Source: an uncultured Clostridia bacterium (GTDB lineage: Bacteria; Bacillota; Clostridia; Oscillospirales; Acutalibacteraceae). Taken from it: a stretch of DNA of 64,000 bases. This document shows positions 17,928 through 26,097 of the stretch, piece by piece. Within the stretch, counting starts at the first letter, position 1, and every line of letters begins with the position of its first letter. The notes beneath the pieces are model-generated. The model was not told the DNA's origin. It searched no databases and saw nothing but the letters and a program-made list of their open reading frames with translations. Location of the stretch: assembly GCA_937907605.1 (NCBI GenBank), contig CALCYI010000020.1:1-64000 (forward strand), read 5' to 3'. The position numbers and the translations under genes are program-made.

Positions 17928-17956
17928 ACTATATAATCTTTATATTTTATTGTCAA
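17928..17956 (-). promoter_or_regulatory. strong sigma-A promoter for potABCD
   Basis: On the minus strand a perfect TTGACA and TATAGT are separated by 17 bases, 71 bases before the potA start. Confidence 0.8.
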
Positions 17957-17972
17957 TTAATTTTATAAATTT

Positions 17973-18536
17973 TTAAAATATTTTTTGCACCATGTCCTTA
18001 CCGTTTGCGGCGTTCTCAATTGTTATTGCCGTTTTGGTGAAATCGCATACCATACTTCTTGGCTTGTTTATCGGATCGTCCATTGAAAAGGGTACAAAAT
18101 AATAGTTTTTGTAATTCATAAGGATTCCGATATTTTTAGCTGCTGCGCCGAGCGCGTCGTTAGTCGAAACGCCTATAACTACTGGTCTTGAATTTCTTAT
18201 ATGCGATTTTACCGCCATCGTTACCGCCGTATCCGTAATTCCGAGCGCAAGCTTAGCAAGCGTATTCGAAGTGCAGGGGATAACGCATATTACGTCGAAC
18301 AGCTTTTTAGGACCTATCGGTTCAGCGTCAACGATGGTGTGGATTATCTCCCTGCCCGCAGCAGCGGTGATTCTATCCCTTATTTCCTGTGCAGTCCCGA
18401 ACCGCGTGTCCGTGGTGTATGCATTTTCGCTCATTATCGGAGTTACCTCGTGCCCTTGCGACGCAAGCCTTTTTATCTCTTCAATCGCTTTTGAAATTGT
18501 ACAAAAGGAACCGGTTATTGCAAAGCCGATTTTCAA
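17973..18536 (-). CDS. dpaB: dipicolinate synthase subunit B
   Basis: Flavoprotein-like subunit that works with DpaA to oxidise dihydrodipicolinate to dipicolinic acid, the calcium chelator of the spore core. The 187-residue sequence has the flavoprotein-type start KIGFAITGSFCTISKA and the VIPCTSNTLAKLALGITDTAVTMA-type core known from SpoVFB. The start is TTG 18536, with AAAGGAGG seven bases upstream. It lies 13 bases after dpaA. No terminator is visible before the pot promoter. Confidence 0.95.
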   Translation of the reverse strand: MKIGFAITGSFCTISKAIEEIKRLASQGHEVTPIMSENAYTTDTRFGTAQEIRDRITAAAGREIIHTIVDAEPIGPKKLFDVICVIPCTSNTLAKLALGITDTAVTMAVKSHIRNSRPVVIGVSTNDALGAAAKNIGILMNYKNYYFVPFSMDDPINKPRSMVCDFTKTAITIENAANGKDMVQKIF

Positions 18537-18549
18537 GCCGTAACCTCCT

Positions 18550-19281
18550 TTATAAGTTTTTGAATAAACCGTCTTTTTCGATTATTTCTATAACCGCCTC
18601 GCCAAGAACGCACCCTGCGCTCTCGGGCGAGTAAACGGCGGGCAGCCCCTTTGCCGTAATCAGATTGAGCTCTCTTACCCTCGCAATGTGCTTGTCAACG
18701 CCGCCTGGGAAGGAGGCTAAGTCAATAATAACGGCATCCTTACTCACGCTGTAAAGCTCTCTTCCCGTGAAAACAGGGTGCGGTACGGTGTTAAATATGA
18801 AATCGTACTTGCCGTTATCAGTAAGGCTGTCGAAACTGATTGTATCTGCATTTGAGCTGTGCGCAAGCGCCCTTTGCTCATTGCTTCTCGCACATACCGT
18901 TATATTGCCCGTGTATGCGTGAAGCAGGCGGTGAAGCGCTTTTCCTATTCGTCCGTAACCGGTAATCAGGACGTTTGAATTTATAAGACTTCTCTTACTG
19001 CTCTGCGTTGCAAGCGCAATTGTACCCTCTGCCGTGAGAAAGGCGTTTTTGATTGCGAATACTTCGCTTTTAGTGTAATCATAAACGCCTTCGCTTTTGA
19101 CGTTGCCTGCGAACACCGTTTTATCAAAGCTCAATAGCTCCTCGTTCGGATTAACTCCGAGCAAAACGAAGTCGGAAAATCTTTCCTTTTCAATGTGATT
19201 AAAGCCCTTGCTTTCAAGGTGCTTCGCGGCATATTTTATCCTTTCGTCCGATAAGTCGGGCGTAATAAATTTTAAACCCAT
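18550..19281 (-). CDS. dpaA: dipicolinate synthase subunit A
   Basis: NAD(P)-dependent subunit of dipicolinate synthase, acting in the mother cell late in sporulation. A Rossmann motif GYGRIGKAL lies near residues 108-116, followed by the conserved DLASFPGGVD and GLPAVYSPESAG segments. At 243 residues it is shorter than the Bacillus protein (about 297), mainly in the N-terminal half. GAGGTGG precedes ATG 19281. It is followed closely by dpaB, and a sigma-K-like promoter lies upstream, as expected for this operon. Confidence 0.93.
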   Translation of the reverse strand: MGLKFITPDLSDERIKYAAKHLESKGFNHIEKERFSDFVLLGVNPNEELLSFDKTVFAGNVKSEGVYDYTKSEVFAIKNAFLTAEGTIALATQSSKRSLINSNVLITGYGRIGKALHRLLHAYTGNITVCARSNEQRALAHSSNADTISFDSLTDNGKYDFIFNTVPHPVFTGRELYSVSKDAVIIDLASFPGGVDKHIARVRELNLITAKGLPAVYSPESAGCVLGEAVIEIIEKDGLFKNL

Positions 19282-19332
19282 TTAACCACCTCATTAATTA
19301 CGGCTGCTGTATAACACAGCGGCTGCCCTTAT

Positions 19333-19361
19333 TATTTTATGCTTTTTGGTAAATTAGGTGT
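19333..19361 (-). promoter_or_regulatory. sigma-K-like promoter for dpaAB
   Basis: On the minus strand the -10 element CATAAAATA fits CATAnnnTA, and an ACACC -35 element lies 16 bases before it. The site is about 50 bases before dpaA. The Bacillus spoVF operon is sigma-K dependent, so function and sequence agree. Confidence 0.55.
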
Positions 19362-19426
19362 TTATTTTTACTGAACTTTGTTGTATAATATATAGAACGA
19401 TTAAAACGTAAATCGGAGGAATTCCA

Positions 19427-20815
19427 TTGAAGAATATAGACGAGCTTCTCAAAGAGGCTAAAAAGCTCCATTTTATAGGCATAGGCGGCTCGGGAATGTG
19501 TCCTGTTGCCGAGATAATGCTCTCCCTTGGATACGTTGTTTCGGGCTCTGATAATAACGATACCGAGACCTTCAGACGTATTGAAAAGGACGGAGCAAAG
19601 GTGTTCTTAGGTCAGGTTAAGGAGAATATTGCCGACGACGTTGACCTTGTTATTTATACAAACGCTATTCTTAAGGGCAACGAAGAGCTTGAATACGCAA
19701 AGGCAAATTTTCCCTGCTTTGAGAGGGCTGAAATCCTCGGCGCGCTCAGCAGGCTTTATTCCAATTGTATCGGTATCTGCGGTACGCACGGTAAAACCAC
19801 GACGACCTCAATGACTACTCAGGTTCTGCTTGAAGCAGGGCTTGACCCCTCCGCCGTTATCGGAGGTAAGCTTCCCGTTATTAACGCATACGGAAGGTGC
19901 GGAAAAAGCGAGAACTTTGTATGCGAAAGCTGTGAATTTAATAATACGTTTCTCCATATGAACCCTGATATTGCGGTTATTCTTAACATTGATGAGGACC
20001 ATCTCGATTTCTTCGGCAATCTTGATAATATTAAAAAGTCGTTCAGGGAATTTGCCGAGAAAACCTCAAGAATGATTATCTATAACGGTGACGACGAAAA
20101 CACGCTCGATGCGTTAAAGGGTATTGAGGGTAAGCAGCTCGTAAGCGTTGGCAGGAAGGAAACAAATGAATGGGTTGCTAAAAACGCTAAGCATATTGAC
20201 GGCTTCCATATGGAATACGACGTTTATCACAACAACGAATTTATAGCAACCGTTAAGCTTTCCGTTCCCGGTGAGCACAATATCCTTAATTCACTTTGTG
20301 CTTTCGTCGCTTCGTACGTAAGCGGCGCCGACGTTGAAAGCATATTAAGAGGGCTTGAAAGGTTTACGGGCGCTGCAAGGCGCTTTGAGCTACTCGGAAC
20401 CTATTGTGGAGTCACCTTTGTTGACGATTACGCGCATCATCCCGCTGAAATCAAGGTAACGCTTGAGGCGGCTATGGGTATGGGCTATAAGAACGTATGG
20501 GCTGTTCATCAGCCGTTTACCTATTCCCGTACCTCGCTTCTTCTTAACGATTTTGTAAGGGTGCTTTCAATCGCAGATAAGTGCGTTGTAAGTGAGATTA
20601 TGGGCTCCCGTGAAGTAAATACAATAGGCATTAAAGCAACTGATTTAAGCAGTAAAATTCCCGGCGCTGTTCAGCTCGATACCTTTGAAGAAATCGCAGA
20701 TTATGTTTGTGAAAACGCAGAGGAGGGTGATTTGGTTATAACCCTCGGCTGCGGAGATATTTATAAGGCTGCGCGTATTATGTGCGCTAAGATGAAGGAA
20801 AAGGAAAACAGATAA
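19427..20815 (+). CDS. murC: UDP-N-acetylmuramate--L-alanine ligase
   Basis: Adds the first amino acid of the peptidoglycan stem peptide, using ATP. The Mur-ligase signature GTHGKTTT is at residues 119-126, with the N-terminal GIGGSGMCPVAEI nucleotide-sugar domain before it. The middle domain includes EDHLDFFG and the C-terminal domain includes DDYAHHPAEI. Length 462 is normal. Translation starts at TTG 19427, eight bases after GGAGG. A TATAAT at 19384-19389 may be its -10 box, but the -35 is weak. It is divergent from dpaA. Confidence 0.96.
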   Translation: MKNIDELLKEAKKLHFIGIGGSGMCPVAEIMLSLGYVVSGSDNNDTETFRRIEKDGAKVFLGQVKENIADDVDLVIYTNAILKGNEELEYAKANFPCFERAEILGALSRLYSNCIGICGTHGKTTTTSMTTQVLLEAGLDPSAVIGGKLPVINAYGRCGKSENFVCESCEFNNTFLHMNPDIAVILNIDEDHLDFFGNLDNIKKSFREFAEKTSRMIIYNGDDENTLDALKGIEGKQLVSVGRKETNEWVAKNAKHIDGFHMEYDVYHNNEFIATVKLSVPGEHNILNSLCAFVASYVSGADVESILRGLERFTGAARRFELLGTYCGVTFVDDYAHHPAEIKVTLEAAMGMGYKNVWAVHQPFTYSRTSLLLNDFVRVLSIADKCVVSEIMGSREVNTIGIKATDLSSKIPGAVQLDTFEEIADYVCENAEEGDLVITLGCGDIYKAARIMCAKMKEKENR

Positions 20816-20825
20816 TCTTATTTAT

Positions 20826-21554
20826 ATGAAGATTGCAGTTATTACAGACAATAAAAGAGAATATACCCGCGATAACTGCGAAGCCGTATTCTTCTCCTCA
20901 AAGGACAGGGCATACCCTGAGCTTTGGAGCGAATTTGACGCGGCTTTTCTTCTTGCACCCTACGGCGAATACGCGCTTGAAAACTGGACGGGACACCCCC
21001 ACCTCAGAAGCGTGAAATCCCTTACGGAGCTTGATGAATATGTTTCCTTAATTCTTGAAAATCTCGAAATAGAGAAGAAGTTCCTTGTCGAGTATCCTGA
21101 TATCGAAAAGCTTGAAAAGTATCATCCGTTCAAATCGGATATTGAACAGATTTATCTTACCTGCCTTAACGGAACTCATAGGATAAGAAAGCGCACCTTC
21201 GGCGATAATACCGTGTATTATGAAACCTTAAAAATCAGAAGGACGGGTACCGTCTGCCACGAATACGAGCAGGTAATTGACGCTGAAACATATACTGAGC
21301 TTAAGAAAAGGCAGGAGGAGGGCAGGCGTCCTATCGTTAAAAGCAGATATTGCTTTATGTACGAAAATCAGTATTTCGAGCTTGATTTATACGATTTTTG
21401 GGACGATAAAGCAACTCTCGAGCTTGAGCTAAAAAGCGAAAAGCAGCTTATAAAGCTTCCTCCCGAGATTAAGCTTATACGCGACGTAAGTAATGACCAC
21501 AGATTTAAGAATCACCATTTAGCGAGAATAGGTTATGAAGATTATAAAGCCTGA
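20826..21554 (+). CDS. CYTH-domain protein with an extra N-terminal region
   Basis: Probable triphosphate-tunnel metalloenzyme. The CYTH signature ExExK is at residues 81-85 (EIEKK), followed by alternating charged strands up to residue 230, as expected for the eight-stranded tunnel. CYTH proteins include inorganic triphosphatase, thiamine triphosphatase and class IV adenylate cyclase; nothing here separates these. Residues 1-78 form a small alpha/beta region that I do not recognise. It follows murC by ten bases and overlaps the FliB-like gene by 20 bases, so the three may form one unit. Confidence 0.8.
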   Translation: MKIAVITDNKREYTRDNCEAVFFSSKDRAYPELWSEFDAAFLLAPYGEYALENWTGHPHLRSVKSLTELDEYVSLILENLEIEKKFLVEYPDIEKLEKYHPFKSDIEQIYLTCLNGTHRIRKRTFGDNTVYYETLKIRRTGTVCHEYEQVIDAETYTELKKRQEEGRRPIVKSRYCFMYENQYFELDLYDFWDDKATLELELKSEKQLIKLPPEIKLIRDVSNDHRFKNHHLARIGYEDYKA

Positions 21555-22494
21555 TTACTATAAGAATTTTAAGTGCATAGCGGGGGACTGTCCCGATTCC
21601 TGCTGTCAGGGCTGGGAGGTCGACGCGGATAACGAATCCCTTGAATACTACAAAACGCTGTCACCCTCGCTTGAGATTAAAAAGAAAATTGACAGCGTGC
21701 TTGATAAGGATGAATTTGGCAATACGATATTCACTCTTGCGCCTAAAAAGAGATGTCCTTTTCTTAACTGCGAAAACCTCTGTGATATGCATATAGCAAT
21801 AGGTGCAGAGCATACGCCCGTTACCTGCAGAAACTTCCCGAGGTTCATATACGACTACGGAGGAACAAGGGAAATCGGCGTGTCCTTTTCCTGTCCCGTA
21901 GCGGCGGATTTGATATATAATTATAATGGACACATTTCCTTTGACGAAGAGGTGAACTCCGAATTACCCACCCTGAATGATATAGACGCTCAAACCTACA
22001 TAATGCTTAAAAACGCAAGGGATAAGGCGTTCGGAATACTTAAGGACGACAATCTGAAAATCAGCGAAAAATTAATAGACATATTACATCTTTCTGCTGA
22101 GCTTCAGACAAAGCTGAACCCCTATGAAGAGGGCGGTGACTCAATTAGCTTTAAGGACGTTTTCATTAACCCCGAGCTTATTAATCCCGAGTGGCAGGAA
22201 AAGGTTAATAACATCAGAATAAGTAAGGTTTCCGATACAAACGCTAACGAGAATATAGCAATGTATTTTATTTACAAATATTTTCTTCAGGCGGTGTATG
22301 ACCTCGACATTTTATCTAAGGCAAAAATGGCTGTAATCGGTGTTTTGATTAATGAATACTTCGGTAACGACGCGTGGACAGTACACCTCTGGTCGAAGGA
22401 AACCGAGCATTCACAGTACAATATGGACAGATACAAACGGCTTTTGGTCGAAGCAGACTGCTTAAAAACCGAAGAATTAATTAATAAATTGTAA
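21535..22494 (+). CDS. FliB-like (flagellin lysine-N-methylase family) cysteine-cluster protein
   Basis: Matches the family named after Salmonella FliB, which methylates flagellin lysines. Visible signatures are the N-terminal CIAGDCPDSCCQGW cluster, CPFLNCENLCDMH and CRNFPR, suggesting an iron-sulfur or zinc centre. Length is 319. No flagellar gene is in the window, and many clostridial members lie far from flagellar genes, so the substrate may be something else. The start overlaps the CYTH gene by 20 bases and a terminator follows directly. Confidence 0.8.
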   Translation: MKIIKPDYYKNFKCIAGDCPDSCCQGWEVDADNESLEYYKTLSPSLEIKKKIDSVLDKDEFGNTIFTLAPKKRCPFLNCENLCDMHIAIGAEHTPVTCRNFPRFIYDYGGTREIGVSFSCPVAADLIYNYNGHISFDEEVNSELPTLNDIDAQTYIMLKNARDKAFGILKDDNLKISEKLIDILHLSAELQTKLNPYEEGGDSISFKDVFINPELINPEWQEKVNNIRISKVSDTNANENIAMYFIYKYFLQAVYDLDILSKAKMAVIGVLINEYFGNDAWTVHLWSKETEHSQYNMDRYKRLLVEADCLKTEELINKL

Positions 22495-22529
22495 AAAAAC
22501 AGGAGTTAGCGTTTTGCTCCTGTTTTTTT
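22495..22529 (+). terminator. terminator separating the murC group from the polysaccharide locus
   Basis: AACAGGAG and CTCCTGTT pair around an 11-base loop, with an A-run before and a T-run after. Confidence 0.8.
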
Positions 22530-22531
22530 AA

Positions 22532-22560
22532 TTGACTTTTATTTTAATATATATTATTAT
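22532..22560 (+). promoter_or_regulatory. sigma-A promoter of the polysaccharide locus
   Basis: TTGACT and TATTAT are separated by 17 bases, immediately after the terminator and 30 bases before the first gene. It is the only strong promoter I find before the next terminator at 62256. Confidence 0.75.
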
Positions 22561-22590
22561 AATAAATAGATTATTAGAGGAGGAATGGAT

Positions 22591-23229
22591 ATGTACCGCT
22601 CATATATTAAGCGTATTATTGACATCCTTTTAAGCTTTATCGCTATTATTATATTATCACCCTTGTTTTTATTAATTTCAATTGCCGTCAAGCTTGACAG
22701 CAAAGGTCCCGTTTTATTCAAACAGGAACGCATTGGAAAGGATTCAAGGGTTTTTTATATTTATAAATTCCGCTCAATGTGCGTCGGCGCAGAGCAGCAG
22801 GGAACTGGGCAGTATTCCTTTGCGGACGACCCGAGAGTTACAAGGGTCGGTAAGCTAATAAGGGCGACGAGCCTTGACGAGCTTCCGCAGCTTATTAATA
22901 TACTTAAGGGCGAAATGAGCTTTGTTGGACCCCGTCCGCCGCTTACATATCACCCTTGGACGATAGAAGAGTATACGCCCGAGCAGCTACGCATGTTTGA
23001 GGTAAGACCCGGTATTACGGGATGGGCTCAGGTCAACGGACGCAAAGAGGTGGAATGGCACGAGAGGATTCGCCTTAACGTCTGGTATGTGGACAACCTT
23101 TCTTTCATTCTTGATTTGAGAATCCTTTTTACGACCGTGATAAAGGTGTTTAAGAATGAGGATAATCAGAATTCCTATGCTACAATGCAGACGGATGAAA
23201 CGCAAGAAAGTGAAACCATAAATGCTTAA
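22591..23229 (+). CDS. priming phosphoglycosyl transferase (sugar transferase)
   Basis: Transfers a sugar-1-phosphate from a nucleotide sugar to undecaprenyl phosphate, starting each repeat unit at the inner face of the membrane. The protein is of the short PglC/EpsL type: one N-terminal membrane hairpin (about residues 8-30), then KQERIGKD, KFRSM, TSLDELPQLINILKGEMSFVGPRPP and RPGITGWAQVNGR. ATG 22591 is preferred over 22585, since AGGAGG is well spaced only for the former; this gives 212 residues. Composition is host-like, unlike the gene that follows. It overlaps that gene by 8 bases. Confidence 0.93.
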   Translation: MYRSYIKRIIDILLSFIAIIILSPLFLLISIAVKLDSKGPVLFKQERIGKDSRVFYIYKFRSMCVGAEQQGTGQYSFADDPRVTRVGKLIRATSLDELPQLINILKGEMSFVGPRPPLTYHPWTIEEYTPEQLRMFEVRPGITGWAQVNGRKEVEWHERIRLNVWYVDNLSFILDLRILFTTVIKVFKNEDNQNSYATMQTDETQESETINA

Positions 23230-24043
23230 ATATTTTTATATAACAAAAAATCCACGCGTTGCACGTATTGCCGAGGATGCAGGCGTTGACAGAGTATTTG
23301 TGGATATGGAATATATCGGCAAGGAGCTGCGTCAGCCGAATATGAACACAGTGAAGAATCATCACACAGTGGCTGACGTGCAAAATGTCAGAGCTGCGAT
23401 TTCCAAAGCAGAGCTTTTGGTTCGTGTCAACCCAATCTTTGACGGGTCAAAGGATGAAATAGATGCTGTGGTAGAAGCCGGTGCCGATATCATTATGCTT
23501 CCTATGTGGAAAACTGCTGATGACGTAAAAGCCTTTGTTAGCTTTGTCAATGGCAGAGCGAGAACACTTCTCCTGCTGGAAACCGATGAAGCGGCGAATT
23601 GCATAGACGAGGTGCTGAGCTTATCGGGTATCGACGAAATACATATAGGCTTAAATGACTTGCATTTAAGTCAAAACAAAAAGTTCTTATTTGAACTCGT
23701 TGTTGACGGTACTGTGGATGCGCTATCTTCAAAAATCAAGGCGGCTGGCATACCGTTTGGCTTTGGCGGTGTAGGAAGAGTCAACAGTAAGAATGCACCG
23801 TTACCTGCGGAAAATGTTTTTGCGGAGCATTACCGACTTGATTCAGAAATGGTTATTCTTGCTCGTGCTTTCTGCAATAGCGATAATGTATCAAATTATG
23901 AAGAACTAAGAAATGAATTTATAAAAGGCGTGCGTGAAAACAGGGAATATGAAGTTTTCTTATCTAACCAAGTAACAGACTTTTTTGATAAAACACATAA
24001 AGAAACCGAAATGATTGTTAAACGGATTGTGAGCGAAAAATGA
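23222..24043 (+). CDS. HpcH/HpaI-family aldolase
   Basis: Class II aldolase fold of the HpcH/HpaI/citrate-lyase-beta family, which makes or splits 2-oxo acids with a metal ion. Landmarks are VFVDMEYIGKE, LVRVNPI, GADIIMLPMWKTADDV and IDEIHIGLNDLHL. Length 273. It opens the AT-rich central cassette and overlaps the next gene by 4 bases. The neighbour is a 2-hydroxyacid dehydrogenase, so the two could make a hydroxy-acid substituent for the polymer; this is inference. Confidence 0.85.
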   Translation: MLKYFYITKNPRVARIAEDAGVDRVFVDMEYIGKELRQPNMNTVKNHHTVADVQNVRAAISKAELLVRVNPIFDGSKDEIDAVVEAGADIIMLPMWKTADDVKAFVSFVNGRARTLLLLETDEAANCIDEVLSLSGIDEIHIGLNDLHLSQNKKFLFELVVDGTVDALSSKIKAAGIPFGFGGVGRVNSKNAPLPAENVFAEHYRLDSEMVILARAFCNSDNVSNYEELRNEFIKGVRENREYEVFLSNQVTDFFDKTHKETEMIVKRIVSEK

Positions 24044-24954
24044 AACTGCTTTTAACGGGAGCATTCCCGTATACTGAAGAGCAAATTGAATATATCGGAT
24101 CACTCGGTTATGAGGTGACATTCTATCAGGACGAGCGTATACCTATACCTTTTGATGTCAGCGATATTGAAGCGGTTGTTTGTAATGGACTGTTCCTGTA
24201 CACGCCTATTGAGCGTTTTAAAAGTCTTAAGCTTATTCAGCTGACCAGTGCGGGGCTGGACCGTGCACCGCTGGACTATATTTGCGAACACGGAATCCAA
24301 CTCTTTAATGCCCGCGGTGTCTACAGCATTCCTATGGCAGAATTTGCTTTGAGCGGCGTACTTGCTTTGTATAAGCAACTTCCTTATTTCATCAAGAATA
24401 AAGGACAGCATCTCTGGGAAAAGCACAGGGGATTGCTTGAGCTTGCAGGAAAAACCGTTTGCATTGTTGGCGCGGGTAGCATCGGGTGCGAATGTGCAAA
24501 ACGTTTTAAGGCGTTTGATACAGTCAATATAGGCGTTGACCTGTATCCCAAGGAAAATGCTCACTTTGATATCATCAAGCCGATAAATGAACTTGAGGGA
24601 GCTATCTGTGAAGCTGATATCGTTATATTAACCTTACCGCTTATCAAGGAAAACGAGGGCTTCTTTAACAGTGAAAAATTCAAAAGGATGAAGCCAAATG
24701 CAATATTTGTTAATATATCACGCGGAAAACTGGTGAATGAAGCGGATCTGATTACCGCATTGAAGACAAAAATGATTGGAGGAGCAGTCCTCGATGTTTT
24801 TGCTTTAGAGCCGCTAAGCGAAGGCTCGCCCCTATGGAAAATGGAAAATGCCCTTATCAGTCCCCATAACTCCTTTGTGGGCGAGAATAATAACGTGAGA
24901 ATGTTTGAGCTTGCTTGCTCAAACCTTAAAGAATATTTGAGAGAGTCAAAATGA
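24040..24954 (+). CDS. D-2-hydroxyacid dehydrogenase family protein
   Basis: NAD-dependent reductase of 2-oxo acids. The Rossmann motif GAGSIGCECA lies near residues 142-151. Further landmarks are the ILTLPLIKENEGFF strand, ISRGKLVNEADLI and a catalytic His in SPHNSF. Length 304. It overlaps both neighbours by 4 bases (ATGA), so it is translationally coupled to the aldolase. Substrate unknown; a product of the aldolase is the simplest guess. Confidence 0.87.
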   Translation: MKLLLTGAFPYTEEQIEYIGSLGYEVTFYQDERIPIPFDVSDIEAVVCNGLFLYTPIERFKSLKLIQLTSAGLDRAPLDYICEHGIQLFNARGVYSIPMAEFALSGVLALYKQLPYFIKNKGQHLWEKHRGLLELAGKTVCIVGAGSIGCECAKRFKAFDTVNIGVDLYPKENAHFDIIKPINELEGAICEADIVILTLPLIKENEGFFNSEKFKRMKPNAIFVNISRGKLVNEADLITALKTKMIGGAVLDVFALEPLSEGSPLWKMENALISPHNSFVGENNNVRMFELACSNLKEYLRESK

Positions 24955-26087
24955 AAGTTTTATTTGTAGCAACGGTAAGAAGCCATATAGGTCAATTCCA
25001 TATGCCTTTTATAAAAAAACTAAAGGAGCTTGGCTGTACGGTTGATGCAGCTTTCAAAGATAATTCGAACGAAAAGCCGGGACTGGATTTATCGGCAATC
25101 AATACCGTATATGAGGTCTCATTTTCAAGGAGTCCGTACAGTACGGACAATCTGAAAGCCTACAGAAGACTAAAAAGGATTATAGATGACGGAAACTATG
25201 ACGTTGTTCATTGTCATACGCCTATGGGTGGCGTCGTAACTCGGCTTGCGGCAAAGGCTGCTCGCAAAAACGGAACAAAGGTCATTTATACTGCGCACGG
25301 CTTTCATTTCTACAATGGTGCGTCCAGAAAGAATTGGTTATTGTATTATCCGATTGAAAAATATCTTTCAAAATATACGGATTGCCTGATAACAATCAAT
25401 AATGAGGATTTTGCGTTAGCATCGAGTAAACTGAATAAGGCGGGTAAAATCTGCTATGTACAGGGTGTCGGCGTAGACTTAGATATGTTTAAAGAAATCA
25501 CGCCGGATAAGAAAGCGGAATTAAGACTAAAAAACGGTTACTCAAATAATGATTTCCTGTTGATATATCCCGCCGATTTCAGTTATCGCAAAAATCAGAA
25601 AATGATATTTGACGCTGTCGCGCTTGTTTTAAAGAAACATAAGCATATTAGATTGCTGCTTCCCGGTGCTTTGGACGGTGCGGAAGAATGCCGGAATTAT
25701 TGTGAACAAATCGGAATAGCTGAATACGTAGATTTCCTGGGGTATAGACGAGATATATATGAACTCGACGGTATGTGCGATTTATCTCTCTCATCAAGTA
25801 GACAGGAGGGCCTTCCTATCAATCTGATTGAAGCTATGGCGCTCGGTAATCCGATTGTTGCAACTGACGTCCGCGGAAACAATGATTTGGTTATAGATGG
25901 AGAAACGGGTTATCTTGTACCGTTAAACGACAGTGAACTTATGGCGGATAGTATTTGCCGTCTGATAGATAATCAGGACTTATGTGAACGTTTCGGAAAC
26001 ACTGCCTTGGAAACTGTTAAAAAGTATTCAGTTGACCAAGTAAACAAAGAAATTATTGAAATTTATAAACAGCTTCATATTGTGTAA
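24951..26087 (+). CDS. GT4 glycosyltransferase
   Basis: Retaining glycosyltransferase with a GT-B fold, acting at the cytosolic membrane face on the lipid-linked repeat unit. The acceptor-side HCHTPMGGVVTRLAA and TAHGFHFYNGA and the donor-side EGLPINLIEAMALGNPIVA are typical of EpsD/CapM-like enzymes. Length 378. It starts at an ATGA overlap. Sugar specificity cannot be read. Confidence 0.9.
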   Translation: MKVLFVATVRSHIGQFHMPFIKKLKELGCTVDAAFKDNSNEKPGLDLSAINTVYEVSFSRSPYSTDNLKAYRRLKRIIDDGNYDVVHCHTPMGGVVTRLAAKAARKNGTKVIYTAHGFHFYNGASRKNWLLYYPIEKYLSKYTDCLITINNEDFALASSKLNKAGKICYVQGVGVDLDMFKEITPDKKAELRLKNGYSNNDFLLIYPADFSYRKNQKMIFDAVALVLKKHKHIRLLLPGALDGAEECRNYCEQIGIAEYVDFLGYRRDIYELDGMCDLSLSSSRQEGLPINLIEAMALGNPIVATDVRGNNDLVIDGETGYLVPLNDSELMADSICRLIDNQDLCERFGNTALETVKKYSVDQVNKEIIEIYKQLHIV

Positions 26088-26097
26088 AGGAGAAAAT

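Noticed and set aside
19306..19320. GCTGT-ATAAC-ACAGC inverted repeat in the dpaA leader as operator or riboswitch
   Set aside because: Only five base pairs and no other conserved element; too weak to call.
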